Shown in pieces: positions 1 through 7,819 of a DNA stretch of 64,000 nucleotides. Source of the DNA: Cytophagales bacterium (GTDB lineage: Bacteria > Bacteroidota > Bacteroidia > Cytophagales > 172606-1); NCBI GenBank assembly GCA_030448185.1, contig JAUJNL010000015.1, positions 1 to 64,000 of the forward strand. Reading direction: 5' to 3'. The notes below the pieces were generated by a model that worked only from the letters and a program-made list of their open reading frames with translations, was not told the origin of the DNA and searched no databases. How positions within the stretch are numbered: position 1 is the stretch's first letter; every line of letters starts with the position of its first letter. A program made the translations under genes and the position numbers.

Positions 1-222
1 TCCGCTTTTTCCCCGGATGATAAATAAGCCACCTTCATCAGAAATAGTCTTAGCATTGGGAAACCGTTTAAAATTGCAAACAAGCACTTTTTTTAGGCTT
101 GATTCTTTTGCCCGTTTCGATGCACCGCAACCGGTTTTGTACCGGATAAACCGATGCGTAAAACCTTTCGCATATAAATACTTCAATGCCTCCGGAAGAC
201 TATTAAACATCGTTTTTTTCAT
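1..222 (-). CDS. partial hypothetical protein, truncated by window edge
   Basis: The minus strand is open without a stop from an ATG at 222 to base 1 (74 codons), beginning MKKTMFNSLPEALKYLYAKG and containing a later stretch KTISDEGGLFIIRGKSG. The gene runs off the left edge, so its full length is unknown. Composition is protein-like (mixed charged and aliphatic residues, an amphipathic N-terminal helix), unlike the opposite-strand reading of the same bases. I do not recognise the family; the opening loosely resembles small cytoplasmic helix-first domains, but this is not an assignment. Confidence 0.4.
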   Translation of the reverse strand, partial: MKKTMFNSLPEALKYLYAKGFTHRFIRYKTGCGASKRAKESSLKKVLVCNFKRFPNAKTISDEGGLFIIRGKSG

Positions 223-641
223 AGGGCAAACAGTCTGAATAGAAAGTACGCTTCTGCTTTGTAACTGGTACTAAATAAAGGCAGTTAATGAAAGTATTTC
301 ACCCTTAAGCAGTAATCTGCTTCCCGGATGCGAAGCCGCCGTATATAATATTGACGTGATAAAGAAATAAGGAAGTAGAGGATGCATAGCCTTGGCATCG
401 AAAGAAAATAACGTTAGGTAGGATGAGTACTTTGGTTAGGGAAGGATGAAAACATCCGTAAATTGACAACTTATGGGTGTTTTTACGAAAGGCTCTGAAA
501 GTCCCTATCGGGAAAAGACAAGGGTAAAATAGACAAGACAGGTAGGCTTTTAAGGAGAAATCCTACGAATGGACCTTATACATATTATACATAACTGTTA
601 CATCAGGAAAAGGATAAACAAACATTTAATCATTATTCGCT
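223..641. other. intergenic region, no gene seen
   Basis: No convincing reading frame. It holds a few small dyads, for example gtagg at 541 pairing with cctac about 20 bases later, and an A/T-rich leader in front of the gene at 642. I see no recognisable riboswitch, RNA gene or repeat of the families found elsewhere in the window. Confidence 0.5.
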
Positions 642-1184
642 ATGGAAAAAGACCGAAAGATTCATAATCAGGGAACCGGCAAAGAGGAGAACCGGGTAGA
701 AAACATTATGCCTGATCCGCAAGGTAATGCTGGCGCAGACGATCTGGCTGCTGCCGGCGTAGCTCCCGAGATGCAGGAAGATGATATGAACACAGGCAAT
801 GAAGTGACTGCCGACATTCCGGTAGGTGAAGCCAACAACAGCCAGGGCAAAACCGATGCCTTACATAACAATAATACAACCAATGATTACCTGAATGAAG
901 TAGATGTAAACATTGGGGACGTACCCTTGGATAAATCACCGGGAGCTACTAATCAGGAAAATAACCCCAGCAATGCCAGCTTAACCCAGGCTGATCTGGA
1001 TGCGGCTCCTAGCCGGGAGGAAGTGGTTGAAAATAGCCGAGAGGCAGTGGCCAGATCCGTAGATGAAGATGCCGAAAAACAGACAGGCAGACCAACCGGA
1101 GCTATCTATGGCAGTGGCGGCGACATCATGGCCGTGAAGGGATTTGAATCTGCTGATTCAGCGACTGAGGGGGAAAAGCAGTAG
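642..1184 (+). CDS. hypothetical acidic, low-complexity protein
   Basis: A 180-residue protein rich in Asp, Glu, Asn, Ala and Gly, with no hydrophobic segment, no Cys and no signal peptide. It looks intrinsically disordered and soluble. The ATG at 642 follows an A/T-rich leader, and a strong bidirectional hairpin terminator lies directly after the stop, which supports a real transcription unit. No family is recognised. Such Asn/Glu-rich disordered proteins occur as species-restricted hypotheticals in Cytophagales, possibly stress-related, but nothing in the sequence proves a role. Confidence 0.6.
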   Translation: MEKDRKIHNQGTGKEENRVENIMPDPQGNAGADDLAAAGVAPEMQEDDMNTGNEVTADIPVGEANNSQGKTDALHNNNTTNDYLNEVDVNIGDVPLDKSPGATNQENNPSNASLTQADLDAAPSREEVVENSREAVARSVDEDAEKQTGRPTGAIYGSGGDIMAVKGFESADSATEGEKQ

Positions 1185-1205
1185 TGGTTGGAAAAAAGGT
1201 TCTGA

Positions 1206-1243
1206 TAACAGCCGTCATCCGTTTAGGGGTGACGGCTTTGTTA
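1206..1243 (+). terminator. hairpin terminator after the acidic protein gene
   Basis: AGCCGTCA at 1210-1217 pairs with TGACGGCT at 1230-1237. The stem extends through TCC/GGG inside and through ataaca/tgttat outside, with a T-rich 3' flank. Confidence 0.75.
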
Positions 1244-1480
1244 TTGGCATCTGCCAGTAACTATTGTCATGCTTAAAGCCATTCCAAACGAAAACTACAA
1301 GAGGGTTGACCTTAGATTTCAAATGGTCAACGGGCAAACATCGGGTCAGACCTATAGCCTCCACTTTTAGGAAATATAGGTCTAAAGGAATTTACGGGCT
1401 AATAGCCATACAACTTTCACTTTTATTTACCCGTTTGTTAATCCAACAACTATTTTCCCAACATCAACCTACAACTGATT

Positions 1481-1759
1481 ATGGCAAAGAATAAACAGAA
1501 AAGCCCAGAGAATACATTCGCCAAAACGTTAAAGAACGTATTGGCGAATAACGAATTACTATTAATTGCACTGGGAGCGGCGGCTGGCGGAGCAGCCTTG
1601 GTGGCAGCAGCTAAATCCAAGCAAGGACAGCAGGTAATGGGCAATTTATCAGATTCAGTAAACAACCTCTTTGCCAAACAACCGGCTTCATCGACTACAG
1701 AACCGGCTGCGGCGATAAAAGGTAAAACAAAAAAATCACCGGACTCCCCTTCTGTTTAA
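1481..1759 (+). CDS. hypothetical small single-TM protein
   Basis: A 92-residue protein with a charged Lys-rich N-terminus, one hydrophobic Ala/Gly-rich segment at roughly residues 25-47 (LLLIALGAAAGGAALVAAA) and a polar Ser/Thr/Pro/Lys tail. The Gly spacing inside the hydrophobic segment suggests a tightly packed membrane helix, as in YtxH or glycine-zipper small proteins. It is probably an inner-membrane or envelope-associated stress protein by analogy only. It stands alone, followed by an imperfect hairpin at 1778-1831. The family is not identified with certainty. Confidence 0.6.
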   Translation: MAKNKQKSPENTFAKTLKNVLANNELLLIALGAAAGGAALVAAAKSKQGQQVMGNLSDSVNNLFAKQPASSTTEPAAAIKGKTKKSPDSPSV

Positions 1760-1777
1760 CGTGCCCGGATAGTAGTG

Positions 1778-1831
1778 TTTAGTAGCAAGTCCTTATGCTA
1801 CCTGAGGTCAGTAAGGTATCTTGCTGCTAAA
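1778..1831. terminator. imperfect hairpin, probable terminator
   Basis: TTTAGTAGCAAG at 1778-1789 pairs with CTTGCTGCTAAA at 1820-1831 with one mismatch, and CCTTAT (1791-1796) pairs inside with GTAAGG (1811-1816). It sits between the 3' ends of two convergent small genes. Confidence 0.45.
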
Positions 1832-1855
1832 TCCTGCTTTTGGGAATGTATAGAA

Positions 1856-2083
1856 CTACTTCTCGGGGGGCCAGGAAGGGAAAGGCTCAAATAAGTGGTA
1901 GGAAACTTCATGAGTTTCCAGCAACCAGAGAAAAGTATGCAGAAAGGGGGCTCTTGGCTGGTACACGTATTGGCCATTGGTTTCGGTAAGCCCTTCCGTA
2001 AGGGCTTTCAACTGCCGTTTAAGCTCCGGAACTGGGTCTAACGCTGCTTTGCTGATCAGGATTACATTACCTGGATCTTCCAT
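1856..2083 (-). CDS. hypothetical small protein
   Basis: A 75-residue soluble protein starting MEDPGNVILISKAALDPVPE, with an amphipathic middle (PELKRQLKALTEGL) and an aromatic C-terminus ending FPSWPPEK. Its composition is normal for a coded protein and it is convergent with the gene at 1481. No domain is recognised. It may be a species-restricted gene or a small regulator; there is no functional clue from neighbours. Confidence 0.45.
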   Translation of the reverse strand: MEDPGNVILISKAALDPVPELKRQLKALTEGLTETNGQYVYQPRAPFLHTFLWLLETHEVSYHLFEPFPSWPPEK

Positions 2084-2309
2084 GTTTGAGCTAATACTGT
2101 TTGTTTTGTTTCACGTTGAGCACATAATGAACGGTAAAAACAGATTGCTGCTTTTGTAATACTACCCCAATTCACCGGTACCCTATTGCCGGGAAGATTA
2201 TCATTTTGTTACATCCCCATTATTTTTTATTTCCCCATTATCCGGAAATTTATTGGGTATAAGCTCAAATAATTCTGTCCCTGTATTTATTGGGGTATTT
2301 TTGCGCAAT

Positions 2310-2392
2310 AGACTGGTTCCGGTTGCTTCATAATGAGCTAAATGTGGGCTATCCTAAGGCTACCTTATTGAAAAACAAACCGGAACCAGTCT
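2310..2392. repeat. inverted repeat upstream of the RNA methyltransferase gene
   Basis: A perfect 15-base arm AGACTGGTTCCGGTT at 2310-2324 is matched by its complement at 2378-2392, enclosing 53 bases. Outside the arms, aatag and ctatt also pair, with three extra bases on the right. It ends 31 bases before the gene start at 2424. Confidence 0.7.
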
Positions 2393-2423
2393 GCTATTAT
2401 TTACCTGATTTAATCAGTCAGCT

Positions 2424-3611
2424 ATGGTCAAAGAAAAGGGGCAAGAATTCCCGATGGTTGCCAAGACCTTATTTGGATTAGAAGACATTCTGGCCGATGA
2501 GCTAGTGAAGCTGGGGGCCAAAGGGATCGAAAAACATAACCGGGCCGTTAGCTTTGTCGGTGATCAAGGCTTTATGTACAAGGCAAATCTGAACCTGCGG
2601 ACTGCCCTCCGGATACTGAAGCCAATCAAAAGTTTCATTGTGAAAGATGAGCAGTGGCTGTACCGGGAAATCCAGAAAATCAATTGGTCTGACTACATGG
2701 ATGTAACTGATACCCTAGCCATTGATTGCGTACTCAGCTCCGATAATTTCACGCACTCACACTTTCTGGCCCAGAAAGCCAAAGATGCCATTGTCGATCA
2801 GTTCCGGGACGCCTTTGGGGTGCGTCCATCCGTAGAGCTGGACCGGCCTACCCTACGGATCAATCTGCATATCCATCAGGATACGTGTACCGTTTCTCTG
2901 GATAGCTCCGGCGAATCTTTGCACAAGCGGGGCTACCGCGACCAGACCAACCTTGCGCCCATTAATGAAGTGCTGGCCTGCGGACTAGTCATGCTCAGCG
3001 GATGGGATAAAAGCTCGGTTTTTATTGATCCTATGTGCGGCTCAGCCACCATCCTGATTGAAGCGGCCTTGCTGGCGGGCAATATTCCTCCCGGCTACTA
3101 CCGGGAAGAGTTCGGCTTTCAGCGGTGGAAAGACTACGACGAGGATCTATGGGAAACTATTTATACGGCTTCACTCAAAAAAATAAATAATAATCCCGTT
3201 CAGCTCATTGGGGTTGAACTCTCCCGAAATGTGGCCCGAAAGGCGCGGGAGAATATTAAACTAGCGAAGCTGGAGGACGTGATTACGGTGCATCATACTT
3301 CTTTTCAGGAGTTTGACCCTCCCGCCGATCCCGGTGTATTGGTCATGAATCCGCCGTATGGGGAGCGGATGCATCAGGAGGAAGACATCAACGGACTCTA
3401 CCAAAGCATAGGAGATACCCTGAAAAAAAAGTATGAAGGGTATAGTGCCTGGATTATCAGCTCGAACCGGGAAGCCTTTAAATACGTGGGCTTGCGGCCA
3501 AGCAAAAAAATTCCGGTTTTCAATGGTCAGCTCGAATGCCGGTTTATGCGCTTTGATATGTATGAAGGCTCTAAAAAGTTATCCAAGCGGAAAGAGAATA
3601 ATCAGGAATAA
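2424..3611 (+). CDS. THUMP domain class I RNA methyltransferase (RlmL/YpsC family)
   Basis: This 395-residue protein matches the COG0116 family, SAM-dependent methyltransferases that modify rRNA guanine (N2). The N-terminal ~160 residues form the ferredoxin-like plus THUMP RNA-binding part, with the typical AIDCVLSSDNFTHSHFLAQ region. The methyltransferase domain follows, with motif I (DPMCGSATILIEAALLAG) near residue 200 and the catalytic motif IV NPPYGERM near residue 307. Length equals the usual stand-alone form without the RlmK half. The ATG at 2424 is preferred because it lies just before the conserved start; an inverted repeat precedes it. It is transcribed alone. The exact target base cannot be read from sequence. 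Confidence 0.9.
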   Translation: MVKEKGQEFPMVAKTLFGLEDILADELVKLGAKGIEKHNRAVSFVGDQGFMYKANLNLRTALRILKPIKSFIVKDEQWLYREIQKINWSDYMDVTDTLAIDCVLSSDNFTHSHFLAQKAKDAIVDQFRDAFGVRPSVELDRPTLRINLHIHQDTCTVSLDSSGESLHKRGYRDQTNLAPINEVLACGLVMLSGWDKSSVFIDPMCGSATILIEAALLAGNIPPGYYREEFGFQRWKDYDEDLWETIYTASLKKINNNPVQLIGVELSRNVARKARENIKLAKLEDVITVHHTSFQEFDPPADPGVLVMNPPYGERMHQEEDINGLYQSIGDTLKKKYEGYSAWIISSNREAFKYVGLRPSKKIPVFNGQLECRFMRFDMYEGSKKLSKRKENNQE

Positions 3612-3805
3612 GTAAACTATAGTAAGCAGGATGACAACAGACGGTAGACATGACTATACGTATAGAAGCGCCAGACTTTAGTATCAGGACATGAGTCAGA
3701 ACTAAAAAATAGAATTTGCTAATTAACCCTCACATAGGCCGCTAGGCTACTTAATTTTATCTATTGCTCATTCTTAGCAAAACCCACTTATAGTTCTTAT
3801 ACTCA

Positions 3806-4515
3806 CAAATTATACAATAGAGAACAGGTCTAAATCATCTTCCCAGCTTTGTCTTTTGCCTCAAAGATTGTTCTAAGATTGTTCTAAGGAAGCTTGTTAC
3901 TTTTTATTCACTGGTTAATTATTTTATAAGGTGTTCATGAATGCTTCGCAGTGGTCATTGCCACAAAAAGCGGCAAAGACGCAAGTCTTTGAGCGAGCCG
4001 GTGCGAAGGAAAAAAGGTCTAGGCATCAACATGCTTCCTCGCTTTAAGCCTCCGCGCACCCCGCTTTTGCCGAAACAGGCGAACTCCGCTTCGCTACGGT
4101 TCTGCCGGGCCTACACACATGGAATTTTTTATTTTTTATTTTTCATTCTTCTCTTGCTTTCCCAATTAGCCTTTCTCCTACGGGTTACTAGCGGGCGGAT
4201 GGTGCAGCAACCGCGTGGCTCGTTCTGGCAATGCGTGAAGGCCGGAGGATTGCGGGATTGACCTTTTCAAGCGAGAGAACGGGCTTTAGCTTCGCTGAGC
4301 TTCGGTTGTTGCTGCGGCCCTGTTAGCTTCGCTGATCCTTTCAGGATTGTTTTGTTACTCGTCTTCTCACATTGCTGGCTCAAAACTTTCGTTTTGCCCT
4401 CTTTTGGGCAAGCTAAAGAACCCCTTTAGGGCTCGACGAAGTCAAAAGTAAGCCTCTGACTACAAAGGTTTTTATCGTTAATAAAGTGGTTAAATTCACT
4501 ATAATCCTCCTTTAG
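3806..4515. repeat. long non-coding repeat, arm A of an inverted pair
   Basis: This stretch is homologous, in inverted orientation, to 7030-7565. Shared blocks include ACTCACAAAT..TACAATAGAG, AAAAAAGGTCTAGGCAT, GCGCACC.CGCTTTT, CTGCCGGGC.TACAC, GGCCGGAGGATTG and CCCTTTAGGGCTCGACGAAG, in the same order. Open frames inside it are low complexity and differ between the arms, so I treat it as non-coding. It covers most of the gap between 3612 and 4546; bases 3612-3805 show nothing. Confidence 0.75.
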
Positions 4516-4546
4516 TCTAACTTTTAAACTGTCAAAGTAGTACTAA

Positions 4547-5468
4547 GTGTCTATCCGAAAACCTAAAAAGGATCGGCAAGAGTACAATTTTTCCAAACAA
4601 TATGGGCACAAGCCAAGTGGAGAAAGGCTAAGTAATTATCCACTTTCTTTTCCCAGCGGATTAGAATGCGTCTAAAGCGGTTCATCCAACTATGGTTCTT
4701 TCGCAGACCCATCTTCTGGCTCTGTAACCGGGCGTTTTGAGTTCTTTTTGTTCTTCTCCTCGGGCTTTGATGTGATCCTGATAGAAAATAAAAGGATAAC
4801 CGAACGAATGTCTGCATAATCATACCCTTTGTCGGCACAAAAGTGCTGTGGGTTTTCTTCATCCGGCAAAGGGGGTAGAAGGGCATACTATCCAGCAAAG
4901 GTTCTACTTGTTTTTTATCGTGTACATTGGCTCCCGTTACGGTTAGGGCAATGGGTAAGCCATGGGCTTCGGTGATAATATGTCTTTTCGTGCCGCCTTT
5001 TCCTCGATCCGTGGGATTAGCTCCGACGGATTCTCCCCCTAGTGGCGCTTTACTGGAAGCCGAATCGATACTTTGCCACTCCCAGTCTAACTGGCCTTCC
5101 ACCTGGTTCTGCATCAACCCTAAGTGCCATAACTCTTCGAATACTCCTGCCTTGACCCACTCCTGATAGCGGTCATGAGCGGTAGAAGCCGCACCAAGTT
5201 GACTAGGAAGAGCCTTCCACTGAATGCCCGTTCTTAACACGTAGAACATGGCATTGAATAGTTGTTGGGCATCCCCTCTGGGGCGGCCTCCTTGGGGTTT
5301 GGGTTTTTCGACGGGCAGTAGTGGTTCCGTCGCTAACCATAGTTCTTGGGTTGGCAAATATGCTTTGTTTATGCTACTTTCGGGTTCCGAACGCTTCATG
5401 GAGAGAGATATTTTGTTGGAGTCGTGTCTTGCAAAATTACTGCTCTCCTGAGGTTTTCGGATAGGTAC
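4547..5468 (-). mobile_element. IS5-family insertion sequence
   Basis: The ends are imperfect inverted repeats: GTGTCTATCCGAAAACCT at 4547 and, at the right end, the complement of GTACCTATCCGAAAACCT. The flanking triplet TAA (4544-4546 and 5469-5471) is a plausible target duplication. The 922-bp length fits a one-gene IS5-type element. It has inserted beside repeat arm A, upstream of the broken lolD gene. Confidence 0.75.
4563..5399 (-). pseudogene. IS5-family transposase with two compensating frameshifts
   Basis: A DDE transposase of the IS5 type: the N-terminal DUF4096-like region (LWLATEPLLPVEKPKPQGGR) leads to the first catalytic block WQSIDSASSKAP, then GKGGTKRHIITEAHGLP, and the C-terminal block NRFRRILIRWEKKVDNYLAF with the catalytic Glu. 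Between about 4700 and 4865 the reading is out of phase: the expected ADKGYDYADIR and ELKTPGYRARRWVCERT motifs are in another frame. Two single-base changes, one in a C-run near 4867 and one near 4692, restore each other, so the frame stays open (278 residues) while the core is scrambled. Compensating indels at C-runs hint at sequence error rather than selection. Confidence 0.8.
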
Positions 5469-5556
5469 TAAGTGGGTTGGATTTAGGGTGAGGTGTTAAT
5501 CGAGCTTCTAATCGCTTGCCAAAAAACAGCTCCATTCCCGCCAGTACCACTGATGG

Positions 5557-6217
5557 CTAATAACTGCTGTAGGAAAACACCCGGCCATCTTTCATTTCTA
5601 CCTTACGGTCGGCCATATTGGCCAGGTCTTCAATGGGTAACGATCACAAAAGTCTGCCCGAATTCGTCGCGGAGTTTAAAGAATAAGTCGTGCAGGTCAT
5701 GGGCGTTCTTCGAATCCAGGTTACCGCTGGGCTCATCGGCAAAAATGACGAGTGGATTGTTGATCAGGGCCGGGCTACGGAGGTCCTTTGCTGTTCGCCG
5801 CCCGACATCCGGGAAGGTGGATGATTGAGACGATCCTGGAGGCCTAGCATGACCAGCAGTTCGGTGGCCCGGCTCTTGACCTGTTGCGGGTCAGTGTCTC
5901 CCAGGTAGCCCGGAATGCACACGTTCTCCAAGGCCGTAAATTCGGGTAAAAGGTTGTGAAACTGAAAGATAAACCCGATATGGCGGTTACGGAACCGCGC
6001 CAGCACTGTTGCGCAGGGCAGCCATATTGTTGTCATTAATTAGCAGCGTACCGGCATCGGCCCCGGTCCAGGGTCCCCATAATGTGAAGCAAGGTACTTT
6101 TGCCGCACCCGAGGCGCCTACAATGGACACAATTTCATTTTTTTTAATGGTCAGGTCAATGCCCTTCAGAACCTGTAATGCGCCGTAGGATTTGGTGACA
6201 CCTTTGACTTCAATCAT
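5557..6217 (-). pseudogene. LolD-like ABC transporter ATPase, multiply frameshifted
   Basis: Assembling the frames gives a whole LolD/MacB-type ATPase: MIEVKGVTKSYGALQVLKGI at the start, a Walker A region damaged by a missing G (GASGA then a shift, 6080-6125), Q-loop region HIGFIFQFHNLLPEFTALEN, signature MSGGEQQR near 5800, Walker [14 protein letters not shown] near 5730, and the tail ADRKVEMKDGRVF before a stop at 5557. At least four shifts are needed. The family powers lipoprotein release or FtsX-type exporters. No partner permease is adjacent; an IS lies just downstream. Either a dead gene or indel error. Confidence 0.8.
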
Positions 6218-6377
6218 CTAGTAAAAAATAGGCGGATAAGCTAAGTGTAACAAAATTAGAAAGAATGATGACTATTCAACGGGGTGGTTTCCACTAATTT
6301 TTGCAGTTACTTTTTCAATCTGCTGACATTAAGGAGCAAAAGCGTTGAGAATCAAGAAGTAAGGCACTACTTTTACC

Positions 6378-6965
6378 ATGACCTCATTTGACGCCAAAGA
6401 CAAACCCACCACCCGGATCACGCATACTTATAAGCAGGTGACCCATACACCCGGTGGTATTTCGGCCCGTTTGGAACAACAAATGACTGACTCTAAAGGG
6501 CAGCCGATAAGCACTGGTACGTATGAACTGAACTGCCAGAATGGGATCGTTAAACTCAATATCGCCGATATGATGGGACCGGGCATGATGATGCAGAACG
6601 CCGCCATAAAATTAGAGGTTAGCGGCGACGCCCTCGAACTGCCTTCCAATTTGGCGGTAGGCCAAACCCTGAAGGACGCAACCTTCCATTTGAAAGGTAT
6701 CATGGGTGAAGTGAAACTCATGGACCGGGACTTTATCATTAAGGAACGCAAAGTGGAAGACAAAGAGACCATCGAAACGCCAGCCGGCAAATTTGACTGC
6801 TTTAAAGTCAGCTACCTAACCGAAACCACCGGTATGATGCGAAAAACCAGAACTTTAAAATCAGTAACCTGGTTTGCCAAAGGCCCGGGAATGGTCAGGA
6901 ACGAATCCTACGATGAGAAGGGCAAACGAACAGGCTACATGCTGCTGACGGCGTATACCAAGTAA
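6378..6965 (+). CDS. TapB/DUF3108-like protein, possibly N-terminally truncated
   Basis: A 195-residue beta-rich protein with the pattern of Bacteroidota TapB-like or DUF3108-like periplasmic proteins: ETPAGKFDCFKVSYLTETTG in the second half followed by the closing strand WFAKGPGMVRNESYDEKGK. Family members usually carry a signal peptide and about 40 further N-terminal residues (a Tyr-rich strand), which here appear in another frame upstream (VRHYFYHDLI at 6350-6380). The listed ATG may therefore be an internal start after a frameshift. The partner lolD-like gene upstream is divergent and broken. Confidence 0.55.
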   Translation: MTSFDAKDKPTTRITHTYKQVTHTPGGISARLEQQMTDSKGQPISTGTYELNCQNGIVKLNIADMMGPGMMMQNAAIKLEVSGDALELPSNLAVGQTLKDATFHLKGIMGEVKLMDRDFIIKERKVEDKETIETPAGKFDCFKVSYLTETTGMMRKTRTLKSVTWFAKGPGMVRNESYDEKGKRTGYMLLTAYTK

Positions 6966-7029
6966 GACACCTACAAATCCTACTTCGTGAAAGATCCCCG
7001 GCTGCAGGGAAGGAAAACTGATCGAATCA

Positions 7030-7565
7030 ATTGTCACTTATATAGTGAATCTAACTACTCTTTTAACAATAAACACTTCTGTAGTTAGAGGTTTACTTTT
7101 GACTTCGTCGAGCCCTAAAGGGTTCTTTTGTTTGCCCAAAAGAAAAGTAACAAAAGAAAAAGGCAGCAGCAACAAAGCCGCTTCCCGCAGGCTGGCCCAA
7201 AACTCCCGTTTTGCCCCCCTTTGGAAAAGGCCTAGCCCACAATCCTCCGGCCAGCACACTAGCCAGAACGGGCACACACTGTTGCTGCACCGCCTCCCCG
7301 CCTCTTTCTTAAAAGAAAACACGAATGAAAGAGACGGTCAGGAAACAGGAATTAAAAAGATAAAAAACAATAATTCCCTGCGTGTAAGCCCGGCAGAAAA
7401 GCGAGGTGCGCGTAGGCTAGTAGCGGGGAAGCGTTTTTATGCCTAGACCTTTTTTGTTACTTTTTTTTGGGGCAATGCCAAAAAAGTAAGCCCCTCCTGA
7501 GAATGATGTAAGAAGCAAAAGACGAAGCAGGGAAGATTATCCAGACCTACTCTCTATTGTACGAT
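7030..7565. repeat. long non-coding repeat, arm B of an inverted pair
   Basis: Reverse-complement copy of 3806-4515, shorter by about 170 bases, with the same block order. The outer and inner edges both match (GACTTCGTCGAGCCCTAAAGG at 7099-7119 mirrors 4424-4444). It contains its own small dyad of TTTTTTGGGGCAATGCC and GGCATT-type bases near 7455-7485. Bases 7566-7819, up to the peptidase gene, hold no feature I can identify. Confidence 0.75.
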
Positions 7566-7819
7566 TTGTGAGTGGAAGAACTATAAAATCAGGAATGGGA
7601 AAATCAACCGGGTGCATTTCGATTATTCGGATTAGATTCGCTTTCCTTCTCCGAAATGGGAGCTTTCGTTGGTTCTTTTTAATATTCCGAACAGAACACG
7701 CGGAAACTCCCGTAGCCCTGCCTTACGTTAGACGGGGAGACATAAGCCGGGGAAGTACCAGGCTCACAGTTTACTAGTCTATCAACCGGGCTAAATTTTA
7801 TTATTACCCTCTAACCGCT

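Noticed and set aside
17-238. Plus-strand 73-residue frame at the left edge
   Set aside because: The opposite strand over the same bases gives a more protein-like frame with an ATG and no stop to the edge; both cannot be real.
3941-4261. 106-residue frame inside repeat arm A
   Set aside because: The homologous stretch in arm B does not conserve the frame, and composition is basic and low complexity.
7045-7446. 133-residue frame inside repeat arm B
   Set aside because: Same reason: no conservation with arm A, low-complexity basic composition.
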